A stretch of 47,376 nt of DNA from JAJISG01 sp964347345 (GTDB lineage: Archaea > Thermoplasmatota > Thermoplasmata > RBG-16-68-12 > JAJISG01). Below the pieces are notes generated by a model. The model ran no database searches and was not told the origin of the DNA. It saw only the letters and a program-made list of their open reading frames with translations. Location: positions 1 to 47,376 of the forward strand of contig CAYFYB010000010.1 in assembly GCA_964347345.1 (NCBI GenBank). The letters run 5' to 3'. Shown here one piece after another: positions 25,201-33,526 of the stretch. A program made the position numbers and the translations under genes. The first letter of the stretch is position 1. Every line of letters starts with the position of its first letter.

Positions 25201-28200
25201 CCAGGGGGGAGCAGGTGTTCGAGACGGCCAACGACGCCCTTCAGGCCGGCCGCTACGTGGAGACCCTTGAGTACTGCAAGGTCATCGAGGACATCGTTGA
25301 GGGGGCGAGGCAGAAGGCGACCCTTGAGGACGTGTCCGCCTACCTAGACTCCATCCGCAGTGACGTGGAGGAGCTAGAGTCGAGGGGAATGAAGCTAGCC
25401 AGGACCGATGGCCTTCTAAGGAAGATCGAGCAAGCCGCCTCCAGAGGGGAGCTGGAAAAGGCCAGGCTCCTGGCGGAGAGCTTGGACAACATGGTCAAAG
25501 ACCTCCGAGGCACGCCAGGGGAGGGAGAGGCACCGACTGAGGAAATCGCTCTCAAGGTGGATGAGGTGAGAGACCTCCTGAGTCAGCTCCAAGTCGCAGT
25601 TGAGAGTGGCGAACCTGAGGAGCTGAAGGGAATCCTCTCCCGAGCGCAGATCCAGTTCGGGGGTGGGGATGGAGCTCAGACGCTACTTCAGGAGACCATG
25701 GAGGAGGTGGAGCTGGCAGAAGGTCTGGGAGTGGACGTGGGAGAGGCCAGAAAGCTCTTCGAGGAGGCAGAGGCTGCCTTCCAAGAGGAGCCTGCCACAG
25801 CCCTGAAATCCATCGAGAAAGCCAGGCAGCTCGTGAGAGAGGCCGTGAGGGGCACTGCTGATAGCGCTAGACCGGATCTGGTCGTCGAGCTCCCAGAGGA
25901 GGGGCTCGAGGAGGGCAGGTGGACCTCCTATCAGTTCTATCTGAGAAACGTGGGGGACATGCCAGCCCGGGAGGTCAGCGTCAGGTTGAGGGGCGAGATA
26001 GACGTGAGGGGACTCGAGCCAATTGCCAAGATGCCTCCTGGGGAGGAACGGGAGATCGAGGTAGGCATCAAGCCGAAGGTTGCAGGCGAGATTCCCATAG
26101 ATGTGGAGGTTGCCTATCGGCGCTATTTCAATGGAAGGGAGGTGCAGACGGCGAAGAAGCATGCGGTGGTGGCCCATTCCGCAGGCACCTACGTCGTAGA
26201 GGATGTTTTCCTTGTGCATTCCGATGGGAGGCTGGTAAGCCACCAGTCTAGGAAGACCCTTGACGATATCGACGAGGACATCTTCAGTGGCATGCTCACC
26301 GTGGTTCAGGACTTCGTGAGGGACTCCTTCCGTCAGAGGACCCGCGTCGGCCTTAGGAGGCTCGAGTTCGGGGAGAGCAAGATAATCATTGAGAGGGGCA
26401 CATATGTATACCTGGCCACCGTCCTCATGGGAAGGGAGCCGGAGCTCCTTCCTCTCTACATGGCAGAGGTCATCAATGAGATTGAACGGGCCTACGGGGA
26501 GAAGCTGGAGAAGTGGTCCGGCCTGCTGAGCGACCTCAAGGGCATCGACGAGGTCGTCAGAAAGCTCATTTTCTTCACCCAGGAGGAGGTGATACGCGGA
26601 CCCGAAGGGACGGAGACCGCCATAGGCTCGGCGTTAAGCCTGATAAAGGGAGGAAAGGCCCTTGGCATGGACCTATCGGAGTCTGAGGAGCTTCTGCAGG
26701 CGGCGAAGGAGACTGTGGCAGACGACCCCGCCAAAGCGTGGACCCTCATCCAGGATGCGGTGGAGAAGGCGCTGAAGACCCAGCAGGACCTGCAGAAAAG
26801 GCTCACAACGGGCCTCGAGGGACTCGAGGGGGACCTGAAGGATGTCGCTGAGTTGGGCTTTGGCCTGGAAGGGGGCGGGGACGAGTTGGAAAGGGCCAGG
26901 AGGTCCCTCGCGAAAGGGGAGTACGACGTTGCCGCGCGAATAGTCGCTTCCTTGGAGGACTCCCTCTCAGGCCTGAAGGAACAGGTTGTCTCTCAGAGGA
27001 TCGACAGAGAACTTGAGCGACTCGCCCTTGTCCTCGCTTCCCTGGAGAGGGAGGGTGCGGATATTTCGGAGGCCAAGACCCTCATGGAAAGGGCTAGAGG
27101 GGCCCTCGGTGAGAGAAAGCTGGGGGAGGTGACGAAGTGTCTGGAATCCGCGGATGCCGTCGCCCGCAAGATGAAGGACTCCTTCCTGTTGGAGAGATAC
27201 GAAGGTGAGCTGAAGAAACTGACGAACTTGCTGCAAGAAGCCTCCTTAGCAGGGGTGGTGCCCGAGGAGGCCCAAGAGATCCTCGAAAAGGCGGCGGACG
27301 CTGCCGAGAGATCCGATGTGGATGAGCTCGAGTTGCTGGTGACGAAGGCTCGAAAGGCAACCTCCTCTCAGATCGATGGAACTCTTGAGGGCAAAGAGCC
27401 GAGGCTGCACGTGAAGATTCCCAGAAGTCCCGTTCAATCTGGCACCTGGAACAGGTTTGTAATGGAGGTCGTGAACAAAGGGGACTGGCCCGCCAAGAAT
27501 GTAGAGATCAAGTTAGGCGGCGATGTCAAGATAAGGGGCGGGACGAAGATTGACGGGATTGATCCAGATGAAACGTGCAAGCTGGAGTTGGGGCTTTGGC
27601 CCACCGTGGAAGGAGAGGCGGCCATGGACGTCGAGGCAACTTATGCGAGGGCCCTGGACGACGCTCCTTACGTGATGCGAGACATCAGAGACCTTCAAGT
27701 CTTGCCGAAGAGGACCTATCTGGTCGAAGACGTCCTGCTCCTCCTGCCATCGGGAGAGCTGCTAGTCCACGAGACCAGCAAGTTCAGGGAGGACGTGGAC
27801 GAAGATGGGTTCACCGCCATGCTTCAGGCCGCTCAGAAGCTCATCACGAAGGACGGGAAGGTCACCATTGAAAGTATGGAATTCGGGGAGAGTAGAATCC
27901 TGCTCGAAAGCGGTGATTCTGCCGTCCTGGTGGCCGTCGTCCTTGGCAAGGAGCCCGAGCTGCTCCCCCTCTACATGCTCGAGGTACTCAAGGAAATCGA
28001 GGATCTCTACGGTGAGGGACTGGAGGACTTGAAGGAGGAAGTTCCCGAGCAGCTGCGGCAGATCGTCCGGAAGGTCTTGCTGGTGACGGACACCCCGGGA
28101 GTAGACCTCGGTCCGCTGGCCTCGAGCCCCGTTACAATTGGCCTCCTTCACGGTTCCCCGCCAGCGGAGAGGGGAGCCCGGGTTAAGGCTCTGGTGAAGG

Positions 28201-29108
28201 AGATACGAGGTGCGATGGAGGCGGGTGGACTAGACAAGGCCATTGAGGTCATGGAGGCCTCCCTGGGTAGGGAGATGACGAGGAAGGTACCTGAAGCACC
28301 AAAGGGGCCCCGACCACCCACGACAGGCTACAGCATAGAGGTGGACGATGCCTCACTGAAGGAGTACATTGAGATTGTGAAGGACGTGGACAAGGCCATA
28401 AACAAAGCGCGAGGGAAGGCGGGGCTGGAGTTCTACTGGCCCGTCCCAAGGATCGCCATCAGGGCCACGAAGCCGGCGGTGGCCGCGGCAGCCACGAGCT
28501 TCAAGGGCATGATTCTTAGTCACGCCAATGCCAAGGAAGCTGACATCCTACAAGAGGGGGAGATCTGGAAGAGCGTGGACCTCAAGATGCAGATTCACGA
28601 GGAAACCCTGGCAAAGGCATACAGAGTCTGGGCGAAGAAGATAGAGCTCATCCTCAAGTCCCAGAATCCCTGGAAGATAAAGGCGGGCATAGACCGGGGA
28701 GGTTACGAGATGGGCATTGAGGGGCAGGTAATTCACATCCTTCCGGGGATGGTCAGCTTCCAGGCCATAATACCTCCCCACATTGTCGTCCAAGACTTCC
28801 GAGGCGGCATGGTGTTCATGGACACGAGCATGACGGAGGAGACGAAGGCTGAGGGCTTCGCCAATGAGGTCATCAGAATCATCCTGGAGGCCCGGAAGGA
28901 GCTGGCTCTGGAGGATTCCGTTCCCGTGACCGTCAAGGTTACGCCCAGCGAGGACCTGAAGGTCCTGCTCTCCAAGATGAGGAGTTACATCATGGAAGAG
29001 GCCAACGTCAAGGACCTGAGGTTCGTGGAGGATGCCGGGGAGACGGGCTACGTGGTGGACTGCGAGATCCGGGAGGAGACCTTCACCATCGCCGTGGATG
29101 AGGCCTGA
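22236..29108 (+). CDS. Giant zinc-ribbon/coiled-coil protein with IleRS-type C-terminal domain
   Basis: A 2,290-residue cytoplasmic protein. In order: a zinc ribbon (Cys4, 7, 18, 21); about 1,170 residues of charged helical repeats in which phrases like LEKAEEALSEKD recur every 50-110 residues; a beta-sandwich resembling CARDB domains (about 1212-1310); a longin/roadblock-like domain (1318-1432, VEDVFLVHSDGRLVSHQSRK); a second helical stretch; a second beta-sandwich (about 1721-1820) and a second longin-like domain (1826-1930, VEDVLLLLPSGELLVHETSK). Residues about 2037-2290 resemble the extreme C-terminal domain (DUF5915) of archaeal IleRS, with FYWPVPRIAI, GGMVFMDTSMTEETKAEGF and ANEVIRIILEARKEL. 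No HIGH or KMSKS motif exists, so it is not a synthetase. No membrane segment is seen. GTG 22236 is the only start that keeps the zinc ribbon. It lies just upstream of fen. Role unknown; a scaffold is the simplest guess. Confidence 0.85.
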   Translation: MTSCPLCTSSLADESGPCSFCGASLDTKPKKLGKGSVGTLLDKVSKAIDGKPEGLDLKMARSLLEKGQKAFEKGDVEKASSLAQALERSLDVSLKRSNLMKKLSGARDRIAEAKRAGADVKEAEASLATLEDRLELGSFDGVAKAIGALLKGLDPSGRLKQVEASIASARKKISYARERGGNTAKALEFLGTAESALKEGELQRANDLVLRAVRAAEYARKNARALQLISSAERELENATKRGADIAGGEELLQNARKALKSGVYADVSKWTRATRELGDRARRKKVAEDAIHKVEKGLEEEAKEGSDLSSARPFLEESWKALDDERFSAVRKALQKVRRIADEAARIRKAKESLDFLRSDIIELQHMKAETSKAEATAQKAEKAFEALDWKSFRQQFLKANRAAQKSRKEREKELVLGTVEKLVEKAGKGGVSAIGARELLAEVEKALGRGRYTDIDTLVEAKFEAEATKKENEILREIGELRTVTAELKVAGIEVSAAMGLLDKAEEALSEKDISQSQELLRRAGEVSEGLKDALKGSADRAIRQLAEELERLGAMEIQVPQAQEFLERGIRAIKDGSAFEALDLARLALEECARTRKAHFDDIAAMELEGMRSAAALDSARGEIQEAKEFCAILKRAGIDPGALEEASERAEEALNSKDVNNLSVRLQVMEQLGKSFRASLRGQLESWLDELQGPMKEYEAEVDAEGANVERVRNALEEDALELALEEYFTLERIVEGAADRKTREDLKTSVQSLKELSTQFVRVKRLLDELRKAGIDVTESESRLQQAEKALQKKDVSTAEPVLSELEEMASSVRGSLISAARDLIAAARLRLTKASKNWERIPEAEELLRNAEDLFQRSRFDEAIEVAKLAERKARTRMERFIDEANTQVAEKIRILEGRLTKLREVMKDLSRADISIEGADAALEKVEDALEEADFDVAETHLASVEEMAEALTSGLKVAAEDLLGKTGEVVQQGVSEGLSIPRGEQVFETANDALQAGRYVETLEYCKVIEDIVEGARQKATLEDVSAYLDSIRSDVEELESRGMKLARTDGLLRKIEQAASRGELEKARLLAESLDNMVKDLRGTPGEGEAPTEEIALKVDEVRDLLSQLQVAVESGEPEELKGILSRAQIQFGGGDGAQTLLQETMEEVELAEGLGVDVGEARKLFEEAEAAFQEEPATALKSIEKARQLVREAVRGTADSARPDLVVELPEEGLEEGRWTSYQFYLRNVGDMPAREVSVRLRGEIDVRGLEPIAKMPPGEEREIEVGIKPKVAGEIPIDVEVAYRRYFNGREVQTAKKHAVVAHSAGTYVVEDVFLVHSDGRLVSHQSRKTLDDIDEDIFSGMLTVVQDFVRDSFRQRTRVGLRRLEFGESKIIIERGTYVYLATVLMGREPELLPLYMAEVINEIERAYGEKLEKWSGLLSDLKGIDEVVRKLIFFTQEEVIRGPEGTETAIGSALSLIKGGKALGMDLSESEELLQAAKETVADDPAKAWTLIQDAVEKALKTQQDLQKRLTTGLEGLEGDLKDVAELGFGLEGGGDELERARRSLAKGEYDVAARIVASLEDSLSGLKEQVVSQRIDRELERLALVLASLEREGADISEAKTLMERARGALGERKLGEVTKCLESADAVARKMKDSFLLERYEGELKKLTNLLQEASLAGVVPEEAQEILEKAADAAERSDVDELELLVTKARKATSSQIDGTLEGKEPRLHVKIPRSPVQSGTWNRFVMEVVNKGDWPAKNVEIKLGGDVKIRGGTKIDGIDPDETCKLELGLWPTVEGEAAMDVEATYARALDDAPYVMRDIRDLQVLPKRTYLVEDVLLLLPSGELLVHETSKFREDVDEDGFTAMLQAAQKLITKDGKVTIESMEFGESRILLESGDSAVLVAVVLGKEPELLPLYMLEVLKEIEDLYGEGLEDLKEEVPEQLRQIVRKVLLVTDTPGVDLGPLASSPVTIGLLHGSPPAERGARVKALVKEIRGAMEAGGLDKAIEVMEASLGREMTRKVPEAPKGPRPPTTGYSIEVDDASLKEYIEIVKDVDKAINKARGKAGLEFYWPVPRIAIRATKPAVAAAATSFKGMILSHANAKEADILQEGEIWKSVDLKMQIHEETLAKAYRVWAKKIELILKSQNPWKIKAGIDRGGYEMGIEGQVIHILPGMVSFQAIIPPHIVVQDFRGGMVFMDTSMTEETKAEGFANEVIRIILEARKELALEDSVPVTVKVTPSEDLKVLLSKMRSYIMEEANVKDLRFVEDAGETGYVVDCEIREETFTIAVDEA

Positions 29109-29115
29109 AACGCAA

Positions 29116-29125
29116 ACATTTTACG
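29116..29125 (+). promoter_or_regulatory. TATA-like box of fen
   Basis: ACATTTTACG lies about 31 nt before ATG 29152, just after the stop of the giant gene, so fen can be transcribed separately. Confidence 0.4.
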
Positions 29126-29151
29126 GACTGGAAGGCCTGAACTACTGGGCC

Positions 29152-30171
29152 ATGGGCGTAGATTTCACGGGGATCGTGAGCCATGAGGTAAAGAGACTCG
29201 AAGACTTCCGGGGGAGGGCCATAGCCATCGACGCCTACAATGCCCTCTACCAGTTCCTCTCCATCATCCGACAGCCCGATGGGACTCCCCTGATGGATCG
29301 ACGAGGCAGGGTGACCTCCCATCTCAGCGGCCTCGTGTACAGGAACTCCAATACCCTGCAGAAGGGCATCCTCCCCGTCTACGTATTCGACGGACCGCCC
29401 CACCCGCTGAAGGGCAGAGTTCTTGCGGATAGAGGGAAGATCCGATCAAGGGCCAGGGATGAGTGGAGGCGGGCGATAAAGGAGGGGGACCTGGAAAGGG
29501 CCAGGACGAAGGCCCAGCAGGCGGCTCAGCTAACTGAGGAGGAGACGAAGAGCTCCAAGGAGCTGCTGGGACTCATGGGAGTACCCATCGTCGAGGCACC
29601 CCAGGACGGTGAGGCCCAGGCGAGCCATATGGCCCTGAAGGGGAGCGTGTGGGCCGCAGGCTCCCAGGACTATGACTCCCTCCTCTATGGCGCTCCTCGC
29701 GTCGTGAAAAACCTGGCCATCTCAGGTCGTCGGAAGCTGCCCAGACGTATGGAGTACGTAGTCGTCAACATCGAGTTGATTGACCTGGAGGAGAACCTGG
29801 TGGAGATGGGGGTTACCAGGGAACAGCTGGTGGACGTGGCCATTCTCATGGGCACCGACTTCAATGAGGGAGTCCGGGGCATCGGTCCAAAGAAGGCCCT
29901 GGAGCTCGTCAAGAAGCACGGTGACCTGCCTTCGGTACTGGCTGAGGTGGGTCACCACGTTGAGAACTTCGACGAAATACGGCAGATCTTCCTCAAGCCG
30001 GAGGTCACCGAGGATTACGTCTTGGAATGGAGGGAGCCCGACGAGGAAGGAATCCTCGCCTTCCTCTGCGATGAGTTCGACTTCTCGCGGGACAGGGTGA
30101 AGAGCGCGGTTCAGAAGATTAGGGAGGGGCTCTCCGCTCGAGAGCAGAGCAGTCTCGACAAGTGGTTCTAG
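29152..30171 (+). CDS. fen: Flap endonuclease 1
   Basis: A 339-residue structure-specific 5' nuclease that removes flaps during Okazaki-fragment maturation and repair. It starts MGVDFTGIV, the family N-terminus. The N and I domains carry the metal ligands in AIDAYNALYQF, VFDGPPHPLK, EAPQDGEAQAS and AAGSQDYDSLLYG, and then MGTDFNEGVRGIGPKKAL holds the helix-hairpin-helix. The C-terminal QSSLDKWF is a PCNA-binding PIP box ending at the last residue. An upstream in-frame extension to 29032 overlaps the giant gene and is not needed. Confidence 0.96.
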   Translation: MGVDFTGIVSHEVKRLEDFRGRAIAIDAYNALYQFLSIIRQPDGTPLMDRRGRVTSHLSGLVYRNSNTLQKGILPVYVFDGPPHPLKGRVLADRGKIRSRARDEWRRAIKEGDLERARTKAQQAAQLTEEETKSSKELLGLMGVPIVEAPQDGEAQASHMALKGSVWAAGSQDYDSLLYGAPRVVKNLAISGRRKLPRRMEYVVVNIELIDLEENLVEMGVTREQLVDVAILMGTDFNEGVRGIGPKKALELVKKHGDLPSVLAEVGHHVENFDEIRQIFLKPEVTEDYVLEWREPDEEGILAFLCDEFDFSRDRVKSAVQKIREGLSAREQSSLDKWF

Positions 30172-30279
30172 CGGTCTGGGCACTCTTCTGCGGACCATCG
30201 AAGTCTGTCTCGCGGGGATGGTGGCGCAGAGGGACGGATTGAAGAGGACCAATTTGGTAGTTAAGAGTCCCGCCAAAGG

Positions 30280-30285
30280 TTTTAA
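30280..30285 (+). promoter_or_regulatory. TATA box of the DUF92 gene
   Basis: TTTTAA within GGTTTTAAG is centred 26-27 nt before ATG 30309. Confidence 0.5.
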
Positions 30286-30308
30286 GACAGAGTCGGAATA
30301 AGCGGGCA

Positions 30309-31076
30309 ATGGTCGCCCTGGAGGCCGTCCTCTTCATAACCTTCCTATGTACCGCCCTCTCTGGCCTCGCCTACTTCAGGAAGGTGTTGACCTGGGACGG
30401 CTCTCTAGCCGCCTTCACGGTAGGCTTCATCATAGGTATCTTCGGCGACATACTGTGGCTTCTCCTGCTCTTCGTCTTCCTGATCACCAGCTTCGCCGCG
30501 ACTCGATACAAGTTCGATGAGAAGAGGGCCATAGGCGTCCAGGAAGGAATAAGGGGGGAGAGGAGATATAGCAATGTTCTGGCCAATGGCCTTGTGCCCT
30601 CTTTGGTGGCCATGGTTGGCTTCTTCCAGTCCGCTCACCTGCCCAAGCCCATCAGCGGCCTGCTCTTCGTGTCCGCCATAAGCGTTGCTGCCTCCGACAC
30701 CCTGGCAAGCGAAATGGGGGTGCTGTCTCCCAACACATACATAATCACCAATCTCCGAAAGGTTAGACCGGGGACGAACGGGGGCGTATCCCTCTTAGGA
30801 CAGGGGGCCGCTCTCGCGGCCGCCGTGTACACGACCTTCATGGCCTGGATTTTCCTATCCCTGCTACCCCTCGCCCTGGGATACGACCCATCTTTCCCTC
30901 TGTCTCCAGTCCTCCTGGCAATCCCCATCATCGTCGGTTTCGTAGGATGCCAGATCGATAGCGTGGTAGGGGCCACCTTAGAAACCAGAGGCCTGGTGTC
31001 CAAGAAGACGAACAACCTCCTCTCCACAGGTCTCGGGGCCATGATAGCTTACGGCCTTGTCCTACTGCTCGCCTGA
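30309..31076 (+). CDS. DUF92 (TMEM19/VTE6-like) membrane protein
   Basis: A 255-residue protein with about six membrane segments. Motifs of the DUF92 family are LTWDGSLAAFTVGFIIGIFGD, SFAATRYKFDEKRAIGVQEG with the loop RGERRYSNVLANGLVP, AASDTLASEMGVLSP and NGGVSLLGQGAALAAA, then DSVVGATLETRG. The plant relative VTE6 phosphorylates phytyl phosphate, so a prenyl- or polyprenyl-phosphate kinase role in archaeal lipid metabolism is plausible but unproven. It is convergent with glmM. Confidence 0.87.
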   Translation: MVALEAVLFITFLCTALSGLAYFRKVLTWDGSLAAFTVGFIIGIFGDILWLLLLFVFLITSFAATRYKFDEKRAIGVQEGIRGERRYSNVLANGLVPSLVAMVGFFQSAHLPKPISGLLFVSAISVAASDTLASEMGVLSPNTYIITNLRKVRPGTNGGVSLLGQGAALAAAVYTTFMAWIFLSLLPLALGYDPSFPLSPVLLAIPIIVGFVGCQIDSVVGATLETRGLVSKKTNNLLSTGLGAMIAYGLVLLLA

Positions 31077-31089
31077 GATAGCCGGAGCG

Positions 31090-32460
31090 CTAGTGCCCGC
31101 TCTTGAGCGAATCAATGACGTCGCGGAGGACAGCCACTGCCTCCGCATTGAGCTTCCTGGCCTCCTCTTTCGTCCTGCCCTCGGAGAATATCCTGAATAT
31201 GGGCTCCGTGCCAGAGGGTCTGATGAGAACCCAGCCGTGCTCGTAACGGACCTTCAATCCGTCGATAGTCTCCACCTCTCGGTCCTCGAAAACCGGCAGC
31301 AGGGCATCCTGAACCCGATCCTTCACCCCCGGAGGACAGGGGACGCTGCTCTTGATGAGGCGATACGTGGGAACCCTGGATAGCAGTTTCGAGAGGCTCA
31401 CGCCCTCCGAGGCAACGATCTCCAGCATCACTGCCAGACCCATCGCCCCATCCCTGCAGTGCTGGTGCTCCGGGAAGATGAGTCCCCCGTTCTCCTCACC
31501 ACCGAAAACGGCTCCCTTCTCGTACATAGTGCGGGCTACCAAGGGCGCTCCCACCTTGGTGTAGATCACTTGGCCACCGCTGGACCTCACCACGTCCTCC
31601 ACGCAGCTGGAGGAGCTGACGGGGGTCACAACGAGGCCACCGCCCTTTCGTCTAACGACATACCCAGCTACTAATGCCAGGGACCGGTCGCCGTGGACGT
31701 ACCTCCCCTTCTCATCCACAAACACGATTCTGTCGGCATCCCCATCGTGGACGGCTCCCAGGTCAGCGCCCAGGTCGGCCACCATCTCCAGCAGCTCCTT
31801 GACGTTCTCCTTCCTGGGCTCCGGGGGATGGCCGGGGAAGGTGCCATCCGGCTGCCCGTTGACGGTGGTTACCCGGCACCCCAGTCTCCCCAGAAGATAC
31901 GGGGATACGAGGCAAGAGGCACCGTTCGCACAGTCAAGAATAACCCTTAACCTAGATTCTCGGATTAGCTTCCGGTTCACGAGATTCAGAATACCCTGCA
32001 TGTAGTTACGGTTGCATCCCTCCCTCCCCACCACCTTCCCCACTGAGTCCCACGAACCGCGCAGGGCGGTACCGCGGAAGTAGATGTCCTCTATGGCCTC
32101 CTCACCGCTCCTCGAAAGCTCCATCCCCTCCGAGTCCAGGACCTTGATGCCATTGAACTCCCGGGGATTGTGGGACGCGGTGATAATGACTCCACCGACC
32201 GCATCGTGGGTTTTCACGTAGTACTGGACGGATGGTGACGGGGCAGTACCGATATCCTCGACCTCGCAGCCCACGGCCGACAAGCCTGCGAACATGGCCG
32301 CCTTGAGCATCGGACTCGAAGTCCGAGTGTCGTTGCCAACGGCCAGAGTACCGCCCTGGAAGTACGTGCCCACCGCTCTCCCCACGTTGAGGGCCAATGA
32401 AGCGGTCATTTCCCTCCCGACCACCCCTCTGATGCCGTTGGTGCCGAAGAGTCGGCTCAC
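31090..32460 (-). CDS. glmM: Phosphoglucosamine mutase-like phosphohexomutase
   Basis: A 456-residue alpha-D-phosphohexomutase that would interconvert glucosamine-6-phosphate and glucosamine-1-phosphate. The phosphoserine is Ser96 in ITASHNPREFNGIKV, the magnesium loop is HDGDADRIVFVD, the sugar-specificity loop is GGEENGGLIF and the phosphate site is IRPSGTEPIFRI. Archaeal members may also take mannose or glucose phosphates, so specificity is likely rather than proven. ATG 32460 overlaps the upstream nucleotidyltransferase stop by 4 nt. It bridges GlmS (8505) and the GlmU-like enzyme (7314). Confidence 0.9.
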   Translation of the reverse strand: MSRLFGTNGIRGVVGREMTASLALNVGRAVGTYFQGGTLAVGNDTRTSSPMLKAAMFAGLSAVGCEVEDIGTAPSPSVQYYVKTHDAVGGVIITASHNPREFNGIKVLDSEGMELSRSGEEAIEDIYFRGTALRGSWDSVGKVVGREGCNRNYMQGILNLVNRKLIRESRLRVILDCANGASCLVSPYLLGRLGCRVTTVNGQPDGTFPGHPPEPRKENVKELLEMVADLGADLGAVHDGDADRIVFVDEKGRYVHGDRSLALVAGYVVRRKGGGLVVTPVSSSSCVEDVVRSSGGQVIYTKVGAPLVARTMYEKGAVFGGEENGGLIFPEHQHCRDGAMGLAVMLEIVASEGVSLSKLLSRVPTYRLIKSSVPCPPGVKDRVQDALLPVFEDREVETIDGLKVRYEHGWVLIRPSGTEPIFRIFSEGRTKEEARKLNAEAVAVLRDVIDSLKSGH

Positions 32461-33476
32461 CTTCCCACCTGCTCCCCAATGAGTTTTGAGCCCCTTTCTA
32501 TCTGCGCCTCATCGGCAACAATGCACCTCTGCAGCCGGGAGTCGCGACCAATCCTCACACCGGAACCAATCATACTTTCCTCTATGATGACACCCTCTTC
32601 CACTCTCACCCTGTCCAGCAACACCGAGTTGGCAATCTTGGCGCTGGCCACATCACAGGATTGACCGAGACTGACGTAGGGGCCGACAATGCCGCCTCGC
32701 AATACAGTGAAGGCGCCGACCTCGACGGGGTCGAGTAATCCGGCCTCCGCGTGGACCACGCAACCCTTGCCCAGCCTTCCGCCGGACCTCTCCAGGAGGA
32801 TTCTCGTGGCCGCCAGGTAGCTCTCCAGGGTTCCTGCATCGGACCAGAAGCCCTCGAAAGCCATCCCATAGAGACCGCGATCGATCGCCCTTGGGAAGAC
32901 CTCTCGCTCAAGGGAGACGGCCCGGCCCTCCGGAATCAGAGCCAGAATCTCCTCCTCCAAGACGTAGACCCCTGCGTTGGCGAGTTTTGAGAACACCTCG
33001 CCCCTCGAAGGTTTCTCCAGAAACCTCTCAATTCTCCCGTCCTCTCCCAGGCCGACGATGCCGAAGGCCTCGGGGTTCTCCACCTCCCAAAGGGCCAGGG
33101 TCCCAATTCCCCCCTTCTCCCGGTGGAAGTCCAGGAGCCTTTCCGCACTGAGGGAGGCGATGACGTCCCCGTTCATGGCCAAGAAGGTGTTCTGCACCAT
33201 TCCCTCCAGATTCTTTAAGGCTCCGCCGGTCCCCAGGGGTTCCTCCTCATCCACGATGGTTATCTTCACGTTCAAGCTCTGGGCATCGAAGAAAGCTTGG
33301 AGGGCCTCTATCATGTAGCTGGCCGCGATGATGACGCTGTCCACCTCCCTCGGCAGAGCCTCGATCAAGTGCAGGACCATAGGCTTGTTCAGAAGAGGTA
33401 CGAGGGCCTTCGGCCGAGAGTACGTGACGGGTCGAAGCCTTGTTCCCAGGCCACCGGCCAGTATGACAGCCTGCAT
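32457..33476 (-). CDS. Sugar-1-phosphate nucleotidyltransferase with beta-helix domain
   Basis: A 339-residue NDP-sugar pyrophosphorylase. The N-terminal motif is MQAVILAGGLGTRLRPVTYS, then KPMVLHLIEAL, the strand MNGDVIASL with the metal-binding Asp, and FLEKPSRGEVF. The C-terminus has hexapeptide repeats (GKGCVVHAEAGLLDPVEVG onwards) forming a short left-handed beta-helix. Such proteins act as mannose-1-phosphate guanylyltransferases or glucose-1-phosphate uridylyl/thymidylyltransferases; sequence alone does not decide. ATG 33476 is chosen because the family begins at MQAVILAGG and a TATA-like box lies 29 nt upstream; an extension to 33494 adds six residues. It is coupled to glmM. Confidence 0.88.
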   Translation of the reverse strand: MQAVILAGGLGTRLRPVTYSRPKALVPLLNKPMVLHLIEALPREVDSVIIAASYMIEALQAFFDAQSLNVKITIVDEEEPLGTGGALKNLEGMVQNTFLAMNGDVIASLSAERLLDFHREKGGIGTLALWEVENPEAFGIVGLGEDGRIERFLEKPSRGEVFSKLANAGVYVLEEEILALIPEGRAVSLEREVFPRAIDRGLYGMAFEGFWSDAGTLESYLAATRILLERSGGRLGKGCVVHAEAGLLDPVEVGAFTVLRGGIVGPYVSLGQSCDVASAKIANSVLLDRVRVEEGVIIEESMIGSGVRIGRDSRLQRCIVADEAQIERGSKLIGEQVGR

Positions 33477-33500
33477 TTCCAACCCCAAGCACAAAGGGGA

Positions 33501-33509
33501 CTTAATAAG
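33501..33509 (-). promoter_or_regulatory. TATA box of the nucleotidyltransferase-glmM operon
   Basis: CTTATTAAG on the minus strand is centred about 29 nt before ATG 33476. Confidence 0.5.
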
Positions 33510-33526
33510 CTTCTACGCGTGACGAA

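Noticed and set aside
22236..29108. Reading the giant gene as a tRNA synthetase
   Set aside because: Only the C-terminal domain resembles IleRS. The catalytic HIGH and KMSKS motifs and the editing domain are absent.
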